Source of the DNA: Antilocapra americana
Lineage: Eukaryota; Chordata; Mammalia; Artiodactyla; Antilocapridae
Direction: 5' to 3'
DNA: 64,000 bases
NCBI GenBank assembly: GCA_007570785.1
Contig: ML660211.1
Location: 2,030,947 to 2,094,946, forward strand
Each line of letters opens with the position of its first letter. Position 1 is the stretch's first letter. The position numbers were made by a program, and so were the translations under genes. The notes beneath the pieces were generated by a model. It saw only the letters and a list, made by a program, of their open reading frames with translations, had not been told where the DNA came from and made no database searches. Positions 21,130 to 34,289 of this stretch are shown here, piece after piece.

Positions 21130-23935
21130 GCCTGTGCCAGGTGACTCCCCTGTGTCTGCGTCCACACCCCACCTTCCTGCCTGACTTTCCTGCCCGTTGT
21201 GTTGGGTGAGCCATCTACACACATATTGTGGGCCAGGCCTCTCCAGTGTGTCCTGAACTCCCTCCCCTCAGCTGCCTGGGACAGAGCTCCTTTGATTTTC
21301 TCCTTCTTATTCTGCTTCGTTCAGTCTTCGTACTGTCTTAGAAGCATCCCTCTCACGACCCCCGTGACAGCCTTGATCCTCTTCCTTAGGAGTTGGCTGG
21401 GGTGAATCTGTCTCATGGGGCTATCCATACCTGCTCTCCTCCATTCTTTCTCGAATCCACTTCATTCAGGTATGGCCTCCACCATTCGCTAGTCACAGCT
21501 CTTGCCAAAGTCATAAATGCCCCCCACTTTTTTTTTTGCCAAATCCAGCGGTCATTTCTCAGTCTTCATCTCACTGAAGTACTTCACACCGCTGAGCACA
21601 CCCACCTTCCTGAAGCTCTTTACATGGTTTCCAGGAAACCACCTGGAAACCCGTTGTTTTGCTCGTTGATGACGTCGTGTGATATCCAGTAGTTAAATGT
21701 GGGAAGCTGAGGTGCAGGAGAGTGTGTATGCAGTGCTCGTATTTGTGTAAAAAATATGTATTTGCTCATATTGGCATGAAATATATCTGTGAGGAAGCAC
21801 AAGAACATTGGTTGCTTTGAGACAGGGAATCTCAGTGGCTGGGGACAAAGATCAGGTCTTTTTGCATCTTCTGACTTTTTGCCAAGTAAAGATATTACCT
21901 ATTCAAAATAAATGAAGTTAGAAGCACACCAACCAGCGTCATAGGAATTGGCTGGTTGGGTGACGGTTGAAATGGTGTCCAGCTTGTGGTTGCCGAGTGT
22001 CTGGGGCCCCTGGCCTCTTTGCTGGAGTTGCTAGGAGGCTGTGACTCTCTGGTCCCTGGCACAGTGGCCCTGGGATCTCTGGAGTGGACACACTTCTGGC
22101 AACACTGCCAACTAGATGGTTAAATTTTTTAGTAAAACTGTATCAGAGGGAAATGGTTCATGCATTCCTCTTTTGCCTGTGGGAAATAGACACATAATAG
22201 GGCAGGACTGCATGAAGCAAGAGGTGGTCATGAGCTTCATGTGTTCCTCAAATTTTTGTAATGCCAGAGAAATGGGAAGAGGAGGAAAGAGGATCTGCCT
22301 TAGAAGGGAAAAGAAGACAGAATAGCTTGATCAAGATACAACTGAGAGGAACCCGGAGGGTATATTAGTTTTTAATTAAAATACTTGCACAAGGAGATGG
22401 AATTAATATTGCCAAAAGTTTCATTTCAGAGTTTTGTCAAGTCACAATATCATTATTTGCTGCCTGTAAACTGTGTTGATCTTTTATTCTTTATTTCCAA
22501 GCTACAACATTCTGTTTTACCTCACAAAAATGGATACATTTTGGCTCCTCAGTGTGGAGTATGTTCTATTATGGAAGGGATGTTGGAGGTGTTAAGGTGA
22601 GTGTGTCCATGTGTGTTTGGGGATGGGCAGGGACATGGGTACAAATCGAGATTCCTTTAAAAATAAGTGTCTAGATGAGTCATGGAAAGTTTTTTCTTAT
22701 TTGGTTCTGTGGGAATCCCCTCTTCCCCTTTTCCAACCTGAACCTACAACCAGAGTTTCCACACTACCCATCTGTCTATTTCATTTTTTTGACTTAAGAG
22801 ATATGAGGATAAAACAGCTATTTTCTTATTTATTTAGAACCCTCTTTGCTGACCCTTAAATGCTCAAGCTCTTTTAATTTGTGTTCATTCATTCGTTCAT
22901 TTATTGAAATAGCCAGGTAATGAAATGTCACGTATTAATTGGGGAAACGTCAGGTGTTAATTACCCAGAATGCTAGAATGCCAGGTTCAAAGCCACAGAG
23001 TTGTTAAAGCACGTTCACCCTAGGCTGTGTTAGTAAGTCCTGGGACTAAGGAGGAGGACAATGCCAGACCCCTGTTGTACCTTCGAGTTGGTGATATGCA
23101 GGGTATGCTCTCCTCTCAGGAGGCTCTTTTGAGAAAGTTGGAGGAATTGGGAAGGAATAGGGGAGAGCATGATACCTGCCTTCAGATAGTCTAGGGATGA
23201 GAATGAGAATAAGAAAGGGTTTAGCCTTGTAAATGCCAAGTGGTACGTGTTGTAGGTACTCGATTCAGTCCAAGGATAGCATGAAGTTCCAGGCAAATGG
23301 TTCCTTTCCAAATGTCTGCATCTCGCAGAAATGGAACTGGAGGCCTGGCAGAGGTGCACACACTGTGAAAATGCCAGCACAGGCTGGGCAGGTTTAATTT
23401 TCAGTCAGATGCTTGGAGAAGATGACATTTCATGTCTTCCTTTTCTATTTATGTTCTAGGACAGGGGCTCTTGAACTTTTCTGAGTCTTGAATTCTTCTG
23501 TGATTCTAATAAAATCTTAGAGACAGAAACAAAAGCCCATATGATACCATTTCTTCCTGTACTAGATAGAAAAAAAACAGATTTCAAGAGAACAGCTCTG
23601 GGGGAAGAACCCCTAGGTCTTCAAAGATCAAATAATGAAAACGACTGCTCTGGATGATTTCTTGTTTCCAGAGGGTTTGAATAATGAAAACTTTCATCAG
23701 AAACTAAAGATGCTTTTAAGTCTTGCTTCAAGAAACAGCATTTTCCTTCAAATTCATTTGAACAAAGCACACAGATCACTGAAATGAGTTTGTTTTATGG
23801 GCTTTGTAACAATAGGTTGGGGAACAATAACAGATTAAATACTTATTAACTGGGAAGCCTTTTGAGAAGTAGAATTCTGAATTTAGTTAACTATAAGTGC
23901 TGACTATAGATTTGTTTGTAATGACTAGCTTCTGT
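21130..23935. other. Unique or old DNA, no gene recognised
   Basis: No protein-like reading frame stands out. 23455-23560 has 'caggggctcttgaacttttc', reminiscent of old hAT-type DNA transposon ends. 22880-22910 has L2-like 'ttcattcattcgttcattta'. Confidence 0.35.
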
Positions 23936-23939
23936 TTTC

Positions 23940-24040
23940 TTGTATGGTCCTTATGAGATTCTTATCATCACTTTACAAATGACGAAACTGAGCTTCAGAG
24001 CGTGTCACTGGGTGGCCTGAGATCAAAGTGGGAGGAGCCT
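23940..24040 (-). repeat. MIR fragment, antisense
   Basis: 'actttacaaatgacgaaact' and 'gagcttcagagcg' are the reverse complement of the MIR core. Confidence 0.6.
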
Positions 24041-24054
24041 GTATCTGATGGAGA

Positions 24055-24260
24055 GCCGCTTGTAAATGGACTCAGTTCCCGGTTCTGATTGTGACATATG
24101 ACCTTAGAGAAATCAACACCTCTCTACCTCAGTTTCCTCTTTGTGGAGCCAGGATAATGGTAGCACTAGCCTTCCGGAGGTGTTGTCAACCTTCAAATGA
24201 GACACATGGCCTTCATACTTATCAGCGAGGTGTGTATGAGACGCGTGTTCTGAGATGATC
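24055..24260 (+). repeat. MIR SINE fragment
   Basis: 'gaccttagagaaatcaacac', 'ctctacctcagtttcctctt' and 'ggataatggtagcactagcc' follow the MIR sense order. Confidence 0.65.
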
Positions 24261-24544
24261 TGTGTACACTGCTCAGCACAGAGGCTGCTCAGAGCAAGCC
24301 GGTGACTGTGAAAAGACAGTTATGATAAAATCGCAACAGAAGCTAATTCTTTAGACCTTGAATTCTACAATGCTTTCCAAGACTTAACTAATTGTTTCAG
24401 TGAAAGTAGTAAATTAGCTTTAGTAAAACATTTAATTTTGTGTATTGCCCAGAAAGAAGAAAGAATGCAACGATAAGAACAGAAAACCTACATTGGTTAT
24501 TAAAATGGTTATTTATTACCAGTAGCATTGAACTATCTGCTTTG

Positions 24545-25075
24545 CTTATCTAATTCTGTGTAACAAAATACCTCCCAAAAGTTAGTAGCGTGAAACAAAC
24601 TCTATGTTATGCCCATCATTTCTGTGGGTCAAAGCTTTAGGCCAGCCCCTGGGAAAAGACTCATCTCTGCTCCGCTCACCTTTAACTGTTGTGTCTCAAA
24701 GGCTGAGGGCTGGAATCACCACTTCTGTCTGGTGGGTGATGCTGGTAATACCTACCACAGCTGGGGCCTGTGTGACGAGCCTTCTCGGGTGTCACTCTGT
24801 ATCTCTCTGTGGCCTCTGTCTGTGGTCTTCCAGGATGGTAGCTTCAGGCAGCCAGACTTCCCATATATTGGCAAGGACTTCATAAGATAAACATCTTGAG
24901 AGAGAGAAACAGAGCCAGCAGAGGCTGGACCCCCTTTGCCAGCCTAGCCTGCGAAGGCACACAGTACCACTTCTGCTGCATCCTAGCCGGGAGAAGTGAG
25001 TTGCTGGGGCTGCCTGTGGTCAAGGAGAGAATTACACGCCATCTTTTCGTGGGGGGTTTAAAACCATCACCTTCT
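24545..25075 (+). repeat. Old interspersed repeat, family uncertain (longer copy)
   Basis: 'ctgtgtaacaaaatacctcc', 'catcatttctgtgggtcaaa', 'gcctgcgaaggcacacagta' and 'ccacttctgctgcatcctag' follow a familiar order for an old mammalian repeat shared with 19195-19515. Short frames in two registers here are accidental. Confidence 0.45.
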
Positions 25076-25116
25076 CAAGGTCTCCTAATAACTTCTTTGT
25101 TTATTAATAGTATGGG

Positions 25117-25238
25117 TGGGGCAGGAATCCTTGGTGGTCCAGTGGTTAGGACTCTACACCACAAACGGCATGAGTTTGATCCTTGACTGGGGAGCTAAGA
25201 TCGAACATGCCATGCAGTGCAGCAAAAGAAAAAAAAAA
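25117..25238 (+). repeat. CHR-type SINE with 11-bp imperfect target duplication
   Basis: 'aatccttggtggtccagtgg', 'gagtttgatccttgactggg' and a 13-A tail. AATAGTATGGG (25106-25116) and AATAGTGTGGG (25239-25249) flank it, differing at one base. Confidence 0.85.
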
Positions 25239-25404
25239 AATAGTGTGGGCGAGTTAGTTATAAATGTGTTGGGGGTGGGTGCGGAGCAGCTGTGTAGAGA
25301 GAAAAGACTTTACCTCTGGCCTCAGGAGATTACAGTTCAGGTAGGAAAGCAAATACTTTCCTAAGAAAAGATAACCAGGAGTATCTTTGGGGTAAAAAGC
25401 TCAA

Positions 25405-25560
25405 ATGATAAACTGTGCTTGAGGCGAGGAGGCCTGTGTTCCAGCTCCAGTCCTGCCACCGACGTGCTGTGTGACAAGTGTCTGGGCCACGCAGGGCCTC
25501 TGATTTCCATTTCTCTGTCGAGTCAGATGGCGGTGAGGCAGCCTACGTGGAGAGGGAGAG
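25405..25560 (+). repeat. MIR SINE fragment
   Basis: 'ttccagctccagtcctgcca' with 'cgtgctgtgtgacaagtgtc' and a degraded 'gatttccatttctctgt' tail follows MIR order. Confidence 0.55.
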
Positions 25561-25714
25561 TCCTCTGCTCCCACTGCCATGTTCCTGTGAGCAGTAAATC
25601 TGTGAAGGAAGTTTCACTCCAGTGTACCGATTTCTTAAACCTGTTAGTATGTCTCTAAGTGCCATGGGGAACCCAGAAGCAGATCAATTCACATGCGTTT
25701 CATGAATGGATACA

Positions 25715-25790
25715 TCTGTATTATATACCTGTATATATCTAACTGCATTATATATATACAAGTATATATATACATATGTATCTATTTTAT
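25715..25790. repeat. Imperfect (TA)n low-complexity tract
   Basis: Interrupted TA/TATACA runs in AT-rich DNA. No other function is visible. Confidence 0.8.
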
Positions 25791-26162
25791 GACAACATGG
25801 GGATAGGAAATTTTTATGTCTTTGCAATTGATACATGTGATGTAAAACAAATATAAAAAGAAACATGTGAAGACTGTGTATATAGAGTATACAGTTATAA
25901 CTTTAAGAGATATAGATATGAAATTTATATATAAATATAACCATTAGATGTCAAATAATTGTCTGCAGGGACTGACCCCTGTGGGTAATGGGCATGTACT
26001 GTTTTCGAGGCTGCAGACTCAGTTACAATTGCCCCTATTGTCACCCAGTTTGAGCAAGTTACTTATCCTCACTCACCCTAAATAGCCACATCTAATCAAG
26101 TAACTACCTTGAATGACTGTACAAGGTCCCTTCAAAGTCATAAAAAAGCATTGATTTGCTGA

Positions 26163-26200
26163 CTTTTTTTTTTTTTTGGTGGTTGTTGCTGTTGTTGTTC
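26163..26200. repeat. Poly(T) followed by (GTT)n
   Basis: A T14 run followed by GGTGGTTGTTGCTGTTGTTG. It may be the antisense tail of a lost SINE, but no body is recognisable. Confidence 0.6.
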
Positions 26201-26204
26201 ATAC

Positions 26205-27950
26205 CCATCTGTGACCAAAAGCATGTGATAAAAGCACACATTTATTGATTATCTATAGTATAAACACTTGAATATATGAACAAATGTCCTTTAAATAAAA
26301 TTTTCTGTTGAATCCTCTGGGAAGCAAAAAGAGAAAATTCCTTACAAACACAACTCTGTACTGCACTCAGACTTTTTAATACTACAGCATTCATTGTACA
26401 TATATCTACAGAATCATAGTGCCTTGTCTCCTGGGTCTCTGGACATCATTAAAATGTTTCATTGGTTACAGTTCTGATTTTATCTGTGTCCTGGTCTTCT
26501 CCATTCTTGCCCTTTTAAGGGCCTCCTCTGGCCAGTTATAGCACCTCTGGGCCCCAGCCCAAAGTCTCTGTGATGGGTAAACACTATATTCCCATTAAGA
26601 TGGATGAATCTTTGTCGGCAGCGCCCTGGAGAAACCATCTGTTAGGGCCAGGCCATCTGCGCGTCAGGAAAGTCCTGGAATGCTGTTGAATTGTAGAGCC
26701 ACCCAGCCCTTCCATCCTGGTGGAGAGCAGTCTGCCTGCTTAGATGTGTGAAGAGGTCTTTATGCATTACCTTGTTGAGCCCTCCAAAACCTTCTGACGG
26801 ACTTGAGACACCAAAGTGCTGAGCAAGCCGTCAGAGGTGAAGGCTCTTAGCAAGGGGTTCGGCTGGAGCTGGTCAACACATCTGGGTGGGGGGTGTGGGC
26901 TGGCATGGTTCAGGACCCTGGAGTGGGGAGCAGAGATGGAGGCTGGGCGGGCAGCAAGCATCACAGAGAGTTTTAAAGAAAAAGTAGCAGAGCCTGGCAG
27001 CAAGGAGGCAAAGGAAAGGAGGGGAAGGAAGAACTAAGTTACTACAGATTAAAACCTACCTACTGTGGGGAAGCGAACATGTTACTGATTGAACTGAGGA
27101 GTCTCAACGTTCTCAAGGTGTAAACAGGATTTTTTCCCCCCAAAATTACTACCAGTGATGCCCTCTTCAACCAGTGTTTCCGCTGGATGATGTTCCTTTA
27201 AAAACACCCCAGGCAAGTCGATGCCTTTTCTGTGGGTTTTGGTGTTAACAAGTCTGGTTTCAGTGGCTCTCCGGGACAGCTCCCTGGGAGTGCAGCTACG
27301 GGGGACCCTGCTCTCAGAAGGGGCCTTGCAGTTGAATGCTCTGCCCGTGCCATCTTGACATTCTTAGTGATGCCATCCTTGGATTTGTGCTTGTAAGTCC
27401 GATGGGACAGGGCACCCAGGCGCTCAGAGCTTCAGCCCCACATGCAAGGCCTTCTGCCACCTCCCACCTCCTCTACCCCAAACCCTCGCAGAAATACTCC
27501 CCTTCCTGCCACTGTCCAGTAATGGCTGCTGTCTGTCCCCTGGGTGGAGGAGCCAGACAACGCAGGGCCTCCACATATGGCACAGGTGCCAGGTCCCAGG
27601 ATGGGCAACATGTTGGGTGAACCTCTCACCCACTCCCACGCAGATCCCGGCACGGAGGGTACAATACCCTGAGGGATCCAACAGCCCTGGGAAGGGGAGG
27701 CGGGGAGCTGTTGGGCCCAAGTCTGTGCGTTTAGGAGCATCCTTTGTTGGCTGAACAAGATCCCTGTGCTTGAGGAAGAATGACATTAAATAGGAGTAAA
27801 AAGCTCTACCACAGGTTGAGAGGCCTTGGGTGAAAGGACAGAGCTTGAAATTTTACTACCTTTCAGGGTGATTTTTCTTTTTAAACAAGGAGCCTCACAT
27901 TTTCCTTTTGCATTGAACTCTGAAAATAACGTAGCAAATTTGAGTTACTA
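26205..27950. other. No gene or recent repeat recognised
   Basis: 26600-27760 is GC-richer and shows overlapping reading frames on both strands at 27336-27786 with no recognisable domain, so they are treated as chance. Confidence 0.35.
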
Positions 27951-27957
27951 TGTTTAA

Positions 27958-28190
27958 AACATTTTTTATTGGAGTACAGTTGGTTTGCAGTGTTGTGTTA
28001 GTTTCAGGTGTACAGCAAAGTGAATCAATGATGCACATATCCCCTCTTTTTCAGATTCTTTCCCCATTTAGATTATTACAGAACATTGAGTAGAGTGCCC
28101 TGTGCCCTTTTAATCATTTTATCCTTTTACAAAATCTAACCCCATGTTCCACTGAGTATGCCCGCTCTGCCTCTCCCCTGCCCTCTACCC
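27958..28190 (-). repeat. L1 3' end, antisense
   Basis: 'ttattggagtacagttggtt', 'gttagtttcaggtgtacagc', 'aaagtgaatcaatgatgcac' and 'agagtgccctgtgccctttt' are the standard antisense order of an artiodactyl L1 3' UTR. Confidence 0.8.
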
Positions 28191-28199
28191 TGCTAGCTC

Positions 28200-29160
28200 C
28201 TCCAGGGTGGGGTGGAGAAGGGATAGGATGGCTCCGGGGACTTGGGAAGCATGACAGCTCCATGTCCGGGATAGGAGGATGCTGCTCGATTTCTGTTGTT
28301 CATCATGATTGCTGTAGAACTTGTCTACAGATTTGGGGTGGGGAGATGGAGGTCCCCCAATCCTGCTGATAACGGGCTCATTCCATGGAGTTTCCTGGGC
28401 AATGGTGGTCTCTCCTGGGTTCCTGGCCACCACTGATGCTGACCTCTAGTTGGTCATGCAGGTTCATGTGAGGCGGCAGGACCCTGGGACCCACCCTGAC
28501 CCCAGTCTATCCTCCCTGCTCCTGGCTCTGGAGCCTCAGGGCTCAGGTAGGTACCCTCCCATGCATCTGGGAGTTCTTGGCCCTTCTCTGCCATGCTGGT
28601 TCTCCCCTGAGCTCTGTTGGCACCAGGACTAGTTGGCCATTCTGGTGACTCAGAGGACATCCAACTAGAGAACAAAGTACCTCTTTCACCATCTCTCAGT
28701 TACGCAAAAAATTCCAAACACATCTCTCTTCTGAACTTAAACCTTGGTTTTTGAGGCACAAAACAATCTAAAAAGGCTGTAACTAGTTGGCTGTTAAGAG
28801 AGGGCCGATCCTTACAAACACGGCATTTCTCCCCTAATCTCCAAATAGCCCAGATCATCCTCTCTTGCCCATGGGGGTAGAGCAAGCAGGGGGCCACTTG
28901 CAAGAACTGAGCCCTCTTTGAACTTAAATATAACATTTCTGCTTCCAACAGAACAGGAACTCCCCTCTAGTCCCTGCAATCATTTGGTAATTTCCTAGGA
29001 CAGGAAAGGATCTTAATTAGCAGACCTCTCAAAATTCTGTTATCCACATGAAAGTATCATTTTTGCAAGCTCAGCAATGAATATATGTGTCAGCATCATT
29101 AATACTTAATTACTTAGTATCGGTATTGTGCATACCATTTAGGGAGAGTCTGCATAAGAC
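28200..29160. other. No gene or recent repeat recognised
   Basis: Mixed composition with short spurious frames only. No recognisable repeat or coding sequence was seen. Confidence 0.35.
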
Positions 29161-29162
29161 AT

Positions 29163-29368
29163 GGGGCTTCCAGGTAGCACAGTGGTAATGATCTGCCTGC
29201 CAGTGACAAAGATGCAAGGTTCGATCCCTGGTTGGGGAAGACCCCCTGGAGCAGGAAATGGCAACCTGCCTGCTCCAGTATTCTTGCCTGAGAAATTCCA
29301 TGGTCAGAGGAGCCTGGCAAGCTGCAGTCTGGTGTCGCAAAAGAGATATGACTGAGCACAGCACAGAG
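29163..29368 (+). repeat. Bov-tA SINE, nearly complete
   Basis: 'ggcttccaggtagcacagtg', 'ggttcgatccctggttgggg', 'tccagtattcttgcctgaga' and 'gtcgcaaaagagatatgact' give the tRNA-like head followed by the Bov-A body, about 205 bp. Confidence 0.9.
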
Positions 29369-29379
29369 CATGGAGACCA

Positions 29380-32300
29380 TAGTGCAGAGTAGGGCCTGGA
29401 AGGGTGCATAGGATTTAGAGAAGCTGTAAGAAGGAGGAAGTGCTTTTCAGGGAAGGAGAATAAATCAAAGAGGGGAGTTCAGGTTGTCCCTAGTATTTGA
29501 GGAATATTCCACAATACACAGAATCTTAGGCCATTTTCCCTTCAGAACTCCCAGCCCTTCCCAGGGGTAGTTTGCCCTCAGAGCCATTCCAGTTGTAGGT
29601 TACCATTAGGGACAAAGTGGTGGGAGCAGCTTATTTGAGTTGCTGCCCTGATGAGGGTTCTGCCAGACTTTCCAGCCTGGGCTTTGGAATTAAACACCAG
29701 GGTCTCCAAGTGAGCAAGACAGAAGGACAATTTGTCTTCACCATCAGCAGGTTAACTAGTGGGCCAGCCACAGCCCTCCACAGGCACAGGGACGCTCAGA
29801 CACACTGATGTGAGGATAAACACTTGTTCTCAGAAACAGTGAGATCCAGGTGCAGTGCCAGCCAGCCTGGAAGATACAGTGGCACCCCCACCATAGGAGA
29901 ACTGCATCCCTGTTGATCAGGAGTCCAGGAACTTGTTCAGGAAATGAAATGATTTCTCTTGAAGCCAAAGTTTGTGTCATAGCACAGGCTTCCTAGAAGC
30001 GGAGCTTGAGAAAGGGATGGGGCTGATTTATGGAGGGTCAGCTCTTCGGGAGACTGAGGGAAGGAGGCTTGAGGAGAAAGGGATGGAGCTGGAAAGGATG
30101 TGATAGAAGGGGAAGTCTTACCCCGCTCATCCAGGGGGTACAGTGGGGATGTTGGACTGGACTCTGCAAAGTGGTCCTTCGTCTATGTCAGGGCCTGTGT
30201 TTCTGTAGCCTGTATCGGATGTGGGCTCCAGGTTCTGGTGAGAGGAGAGAAGAGACTCAATTCCTAGGCTTGATTCTGGTCATCCGGTGGGGAGCAGGTA
30301 TGAGCCGTTGGCAGCCAACACTCCCAGCCGCCAGCTTATGGGTGTAGAAGCCCAGGCAAGCACCCCACAATGTTTACCCCAGATTCAGGGGAGGGACTTC
30401 TTACTATCATGCAGTTCAATGTCACTCTTCACCTTACCTGCCTACCTGGACCCAGGCAGGGCCCCAGGCCCAACTGCGAAGAAATCAGGGACCATCAAAC
30501 AACAGGCCACAGCCTTGACATATTCTTTTCCCTGCCGTCAGCTAACAGCTCTCCTAGGTAGGGCAGCAGTTCCCAGCACCATTCTGCATAAACCAAGCAA
30601 GACAATCAGAGTTCTTCAGTACAAAACAGCCCCATGGGCAGGAATTAAGAAAGGATGTGTATAGGTTTCCTCTTTTCCAGTTACACAAGGAAGTAACTTT
30701 GACTTTGAAGTGCAATATCTATGATTTATGGCATTTTGAGAATTGACTCATATTGAATTATTTTTATTGTATCAGAGCAACATACTTCCTTGTTAAGTGG
30801 AAAAACAAATTAGAGACAAAGCTATTTTAGTCTCCCAGATTTTCTTACTGTAATTGAACCATGAAGGTTTTACGTGTAAAGAGAAATGGAATGATACAAT
30901 TTAAAATTCTTATCAATTCTGATGAGGAAGTGGTGGTTTTTGCAGAGTGGGTGGGAATGAAAAGGGGAAGGAGTATGATAGGAATGAATTTGTCCAGATA
31001 AAGAAAAAAAATAATAGTCTTATGTTAAAACAATTTTTCAACAAAAGATTTCCCTCAAAATTGACTTGAAATTTCTAAGGCAGTTTGTTTTTAGAATTTT
31101 ATACACATAGTTACAAAATAGGGATCATAAAGTACAAATAGTTTATAACCTGTTTTTTTAATTAATAATGAATATATTAAGTTATACAAATATATATATT
31201 TCTAAAATGCATTCTCAAATGGATAGCCTTCCATTTTGTGAACATTTCATATGTTTAATTATCTTCTATTGGACATTTAATTTATTTCTGGGGTGGTGAC
31301 ATTTTGATTTTAATTATGCATGATGTCAAAACAGTATCATGAATAAATAGGCTGGATTCACATTGTTTGGTACAAGATTTCCTTTGTAATTGACTAAAAT
31401 TTGTAAAAGTACTTTTGCCTTTTGGAACAATAAATTTACTGAGTGATTATATTCTTGATGAAATGTCTCCTGTGATGGAGACTAGTGCTGTTTAGAAGCA
31501 GTTTTATTTTACAATTAGTCAACAAATATGTACTTCCACAAGCAGAATTTTCCATTTCAAGACTTCTGAGGTAAAGGAAATTGGTATAATCCTTATTTTT
31601 ACAGTAAAATTAAAATCATGCCAAAAGAAAGTCTTTATACTAAGCAGCTAGTGACTCCTGAAAAATGGTTTTTAACTCAAAGAAAAAAAACCAGCAAATG
31701 ACATTGAATCACTAGCTTTTTTGATAAATCATTCATTATTAAGAAAATTTGAGAACTACCACTCAGTTTGAAAGTCCAGACAAACCACACTGTTGTTCAA
31801 CTCCTCAGAGGTTCTAGGGCCTGGTGTTTCAATTGAAGTGTCTTGTAAGTTCTTGGCCACAAATTGAGTAGAGGGCCACTTCACAATCTCTACAGTCCCT
31901 TGTATTCTAAGAACAGGAAGATGCAGAAAGTCACACCGAGTTAGGCCCAGAGCCATGGATATTGCATTCTTACAATTCTCAACTCTGCAGAACACCTTTA
32001 CACACACACCCACACCCACACATACCAGGTACAGTTAATTTCAAACAAAACATAAAGGACTTTGATTCCAAAGTCAGCTACACCATTAACTAAATCTCTT
32101 AGAGTTAACCTTTGTGTATGTGTTGGTTTTTACGTTAAGAGGCTAAACTAGAGTGGATGGAGATCCAGACTTTTAGTGCTAAAAGGTACTGTCAACATTT
32201 AAAACAGGCAAGCCGTTTGGCCAGTAACATCGAGGCTGTTTGAGAATAGAGGAATTGCAATTTGGAACACACAAACTATGGCAAACCTTAGGCAAGTCCA

Positions 32301-32630
32301 GAGAACAAAGATGAAGAGCAGTTTTTGTTTTTATTAACACAATCACCCTTTTGGTTTGATTTTTCTCACATTTCATTTGTAGAAAGGCAGAAGGGGAAGT
32401 GGTGTTAAGAAGAATACAGAGTTTGGGTTGTGGTGGCATCTCACTGGCTGAGTTGCAGCGATTTCTCATCGGCTAGGTCGTTCCTGGGTAAGGAGAAAAT
32501 CTTTCTTCTCCCATCCAGGGTATGTAAAGGAAGCTGGGAGAGGTACCTGCCTGAACACCCCCCACTTCAAGGCTTCCCAGCTCCATATTCAGTGAGGCTT
32601 CCCATTCTTCATTTTCCTAGTATTTTGTGG
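29380..32630. other. Mostly unique AT-rich DNA, no gene recognised
   Basis: 29980-30110 carries 'gcttcctagaagcggagctt', reminiscent of an old repeat also hinted at 1895-1925. 30700-31700 is very AT-rich. 31996-32030 holds a short CA-rich tract. 32045-32160 weakly resembles a MIR. None has a convincing reading frame. Confidence 0.35.
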
Positions 32631-32636
32631 AATCAG

Positions 32637-32755
32637 TGCACTCCTTTTTCCAAATAGTAAACTTCATTCTAGACGTGGGTTGGGGGTGGAAGGACAGAGA
32701 GGAAGGAATGCAGCTCAAGTTCATATCCAGGTCATGTAACACCCAAATTCAATGA
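32637..32755 (+). repeat. Local duplication, copy A
   Basis: Shares 'tgcactcctttttccaaata', 'agacgtggg', 'cagctcaagtt' / 'cagcccaagtt' and 'acccaaat' in the same order with copy B at 33231-33352. It does not resemble a known interspersed family. Confidence 0.75.
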
Positions 32756-33230
32756 TTAGGAACCTCACAGCCATTTTGCTCTAAAATTTATGATCATCCA
32801 AATGAAAGTTTGTCCTGACAGTGAACACTGACGACTAGGATCCTTTAAATTTGTCATGTTTTGGGAGGTGTTGCTAAAAACTGGCAGTTGGCTAACCAGC
32901 TTTGAGTGCCCTTTGAACAGGGGTTGTTTTGCTCTTCATCCAGGGAGAATAAATTTAAACCATCATCTATCTTTCTTGAGTCCATATCTGCCTGTTCTCA
33001 GACTCAATCCTGTGGCTACAAGCATGGCCAAAAATAGCAACACAGAAAAAGAGATACAAACAAGTGGTAACATAGGGGGGAAGGGTAAAGCAAGTGATCA
33101 TGGAGCAGCCTGTGCTGTTTATTAGATTCAAATCTTAAAACAGGGGCAGGCGTAATCTCGTGGACTCAATCTTATTTTGAAATAAAGTGCTATTCTTTCG
33201 AGCATTAGCTGACCTTGGAGCTCATATTGA

Positions 33231-33352
33231 TGCACTCCTTTTTCCAAATAGGAAACTTCGTTTTAGACGTGGGTGGGGGTGGGAGTGGAAGGAGAGGGAG
33301 TAAGGACGGCAGCCCAAGTTCTTCTCCAGATCATCTAAAACCCAAATGCAAC
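33231..33352 (+). repeat. Local duplication, copy B
   Basis: Direct repeat of copy A, start-to-start distance 594 bp, with a few small indels in the G-rich middle. A roughly 600-bp local duplication whose remaining parts have decayed would explain it, as would two copies of an unnamed repeat. Confidence 0.75.
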
Positions 33353-34035
33353 CAGTTACTTTGTGGATGACAGTGCTCCCTCAGATTTGCCCGCAGCTGC
33401 CGCCCTTGGGAGGAGAACACTTGCTCCTTCTCTGCGAGGTAAGGCTTCAAGCGAGTCTTAACTTGCAGACAGCGGTGCAGCCTCCAGGTGGGGGCGGAGA
33501 GGCTTCTCTGGCCCCAGTCATTTTCTCTGATGCAGATGTTGTTGGGAGGATTAGGTGTTATTAGCAGCTAGAGTCAAGGGAACAACATAGAAAGTAGGGG
33601 CGGGGAAGGGAGATATTTGTAGCAAGCAGAGAACCAGAAGTTGCTGGGTCATGCAGAAAAGCAGGTGGGGTTCGGCCCCAGGCCACGGGGTGGAGCTTTC
33701 TTTTCTTGCTTCTTCTTCACTGAGGAGAGCATTGCTAACTGTCCTTGAGCATGTTTTTTCAGGGGGTGAGAAAGAATATTACCGTACTAATTAAGCTCTA
33801 ACTCACTCAAGGATGGGAAGGATTAGTAGAGGCCACTCTGGCTACCAAGAAGTTCCTAGAGAATATGGACCGCCCCTCAGTATTCTGTATCATGGTGCTA
33901 TGGCAATATGCCAGATGGGAGGATCAATGAACTTTTCTGTAAAGAGCTGGTTAGTAAGTGTGGTCAGCTTTGCACGCCACACAGTCTCATTTAAACTGTA
34001 TAACTCTGCTGTAGGCTGAGAGCAGATAGAGACAA
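33353..34035. other. No gene recognised
   Basis: Moderately GC-rich at 33360-33500, with no repeat or domain identified. A donor-like CGAG|GTAAGG near 33435 is isolated. Confidence 0.35.
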
Positions 34036-34037
34036 CA

Positions 34038-34130
34038 AATATTCATTTATTTATTTATTTATATAACATATATAGATATATTTATATATAATAAATATTT
34101 ATTAATATTGTTTATTTATTTGTTTATTAC
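34038..34130. repeat. AT-rich (TTTA)n-type low-complexity tract
   Basis: Repeated TTTATTTA and TATATA words through most of the segment. Confidence 0.85.
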
Positions 34131-34289
34131 ATATTTGAGTGTGTCAGTGTTTCAGCAACATTTAATTTACAAAAAAGAGGGGAAGGATGAATTTCCAATT
34201 GGAAAATTTCCATTTTCTAGCTGTTTCCTCCTAGTTACTCAGCTAGAAACCTTGGAATTATCTTTCTTTTTTTCCTTTATTTTCCACGT

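Noticed and set aside
27336..27786. Overlapping open frames on both strands
   Set aside because: Open on both strands in a GC-rich patch with no domain; chance is the simplest explanation.
33430..33445. Splice donor CGAG|GTAAGG as exon evidence
   Set aside because: Isolated motif without an open frame, acceptor or CpG context; such hexamers occur by chance in 64 kb.
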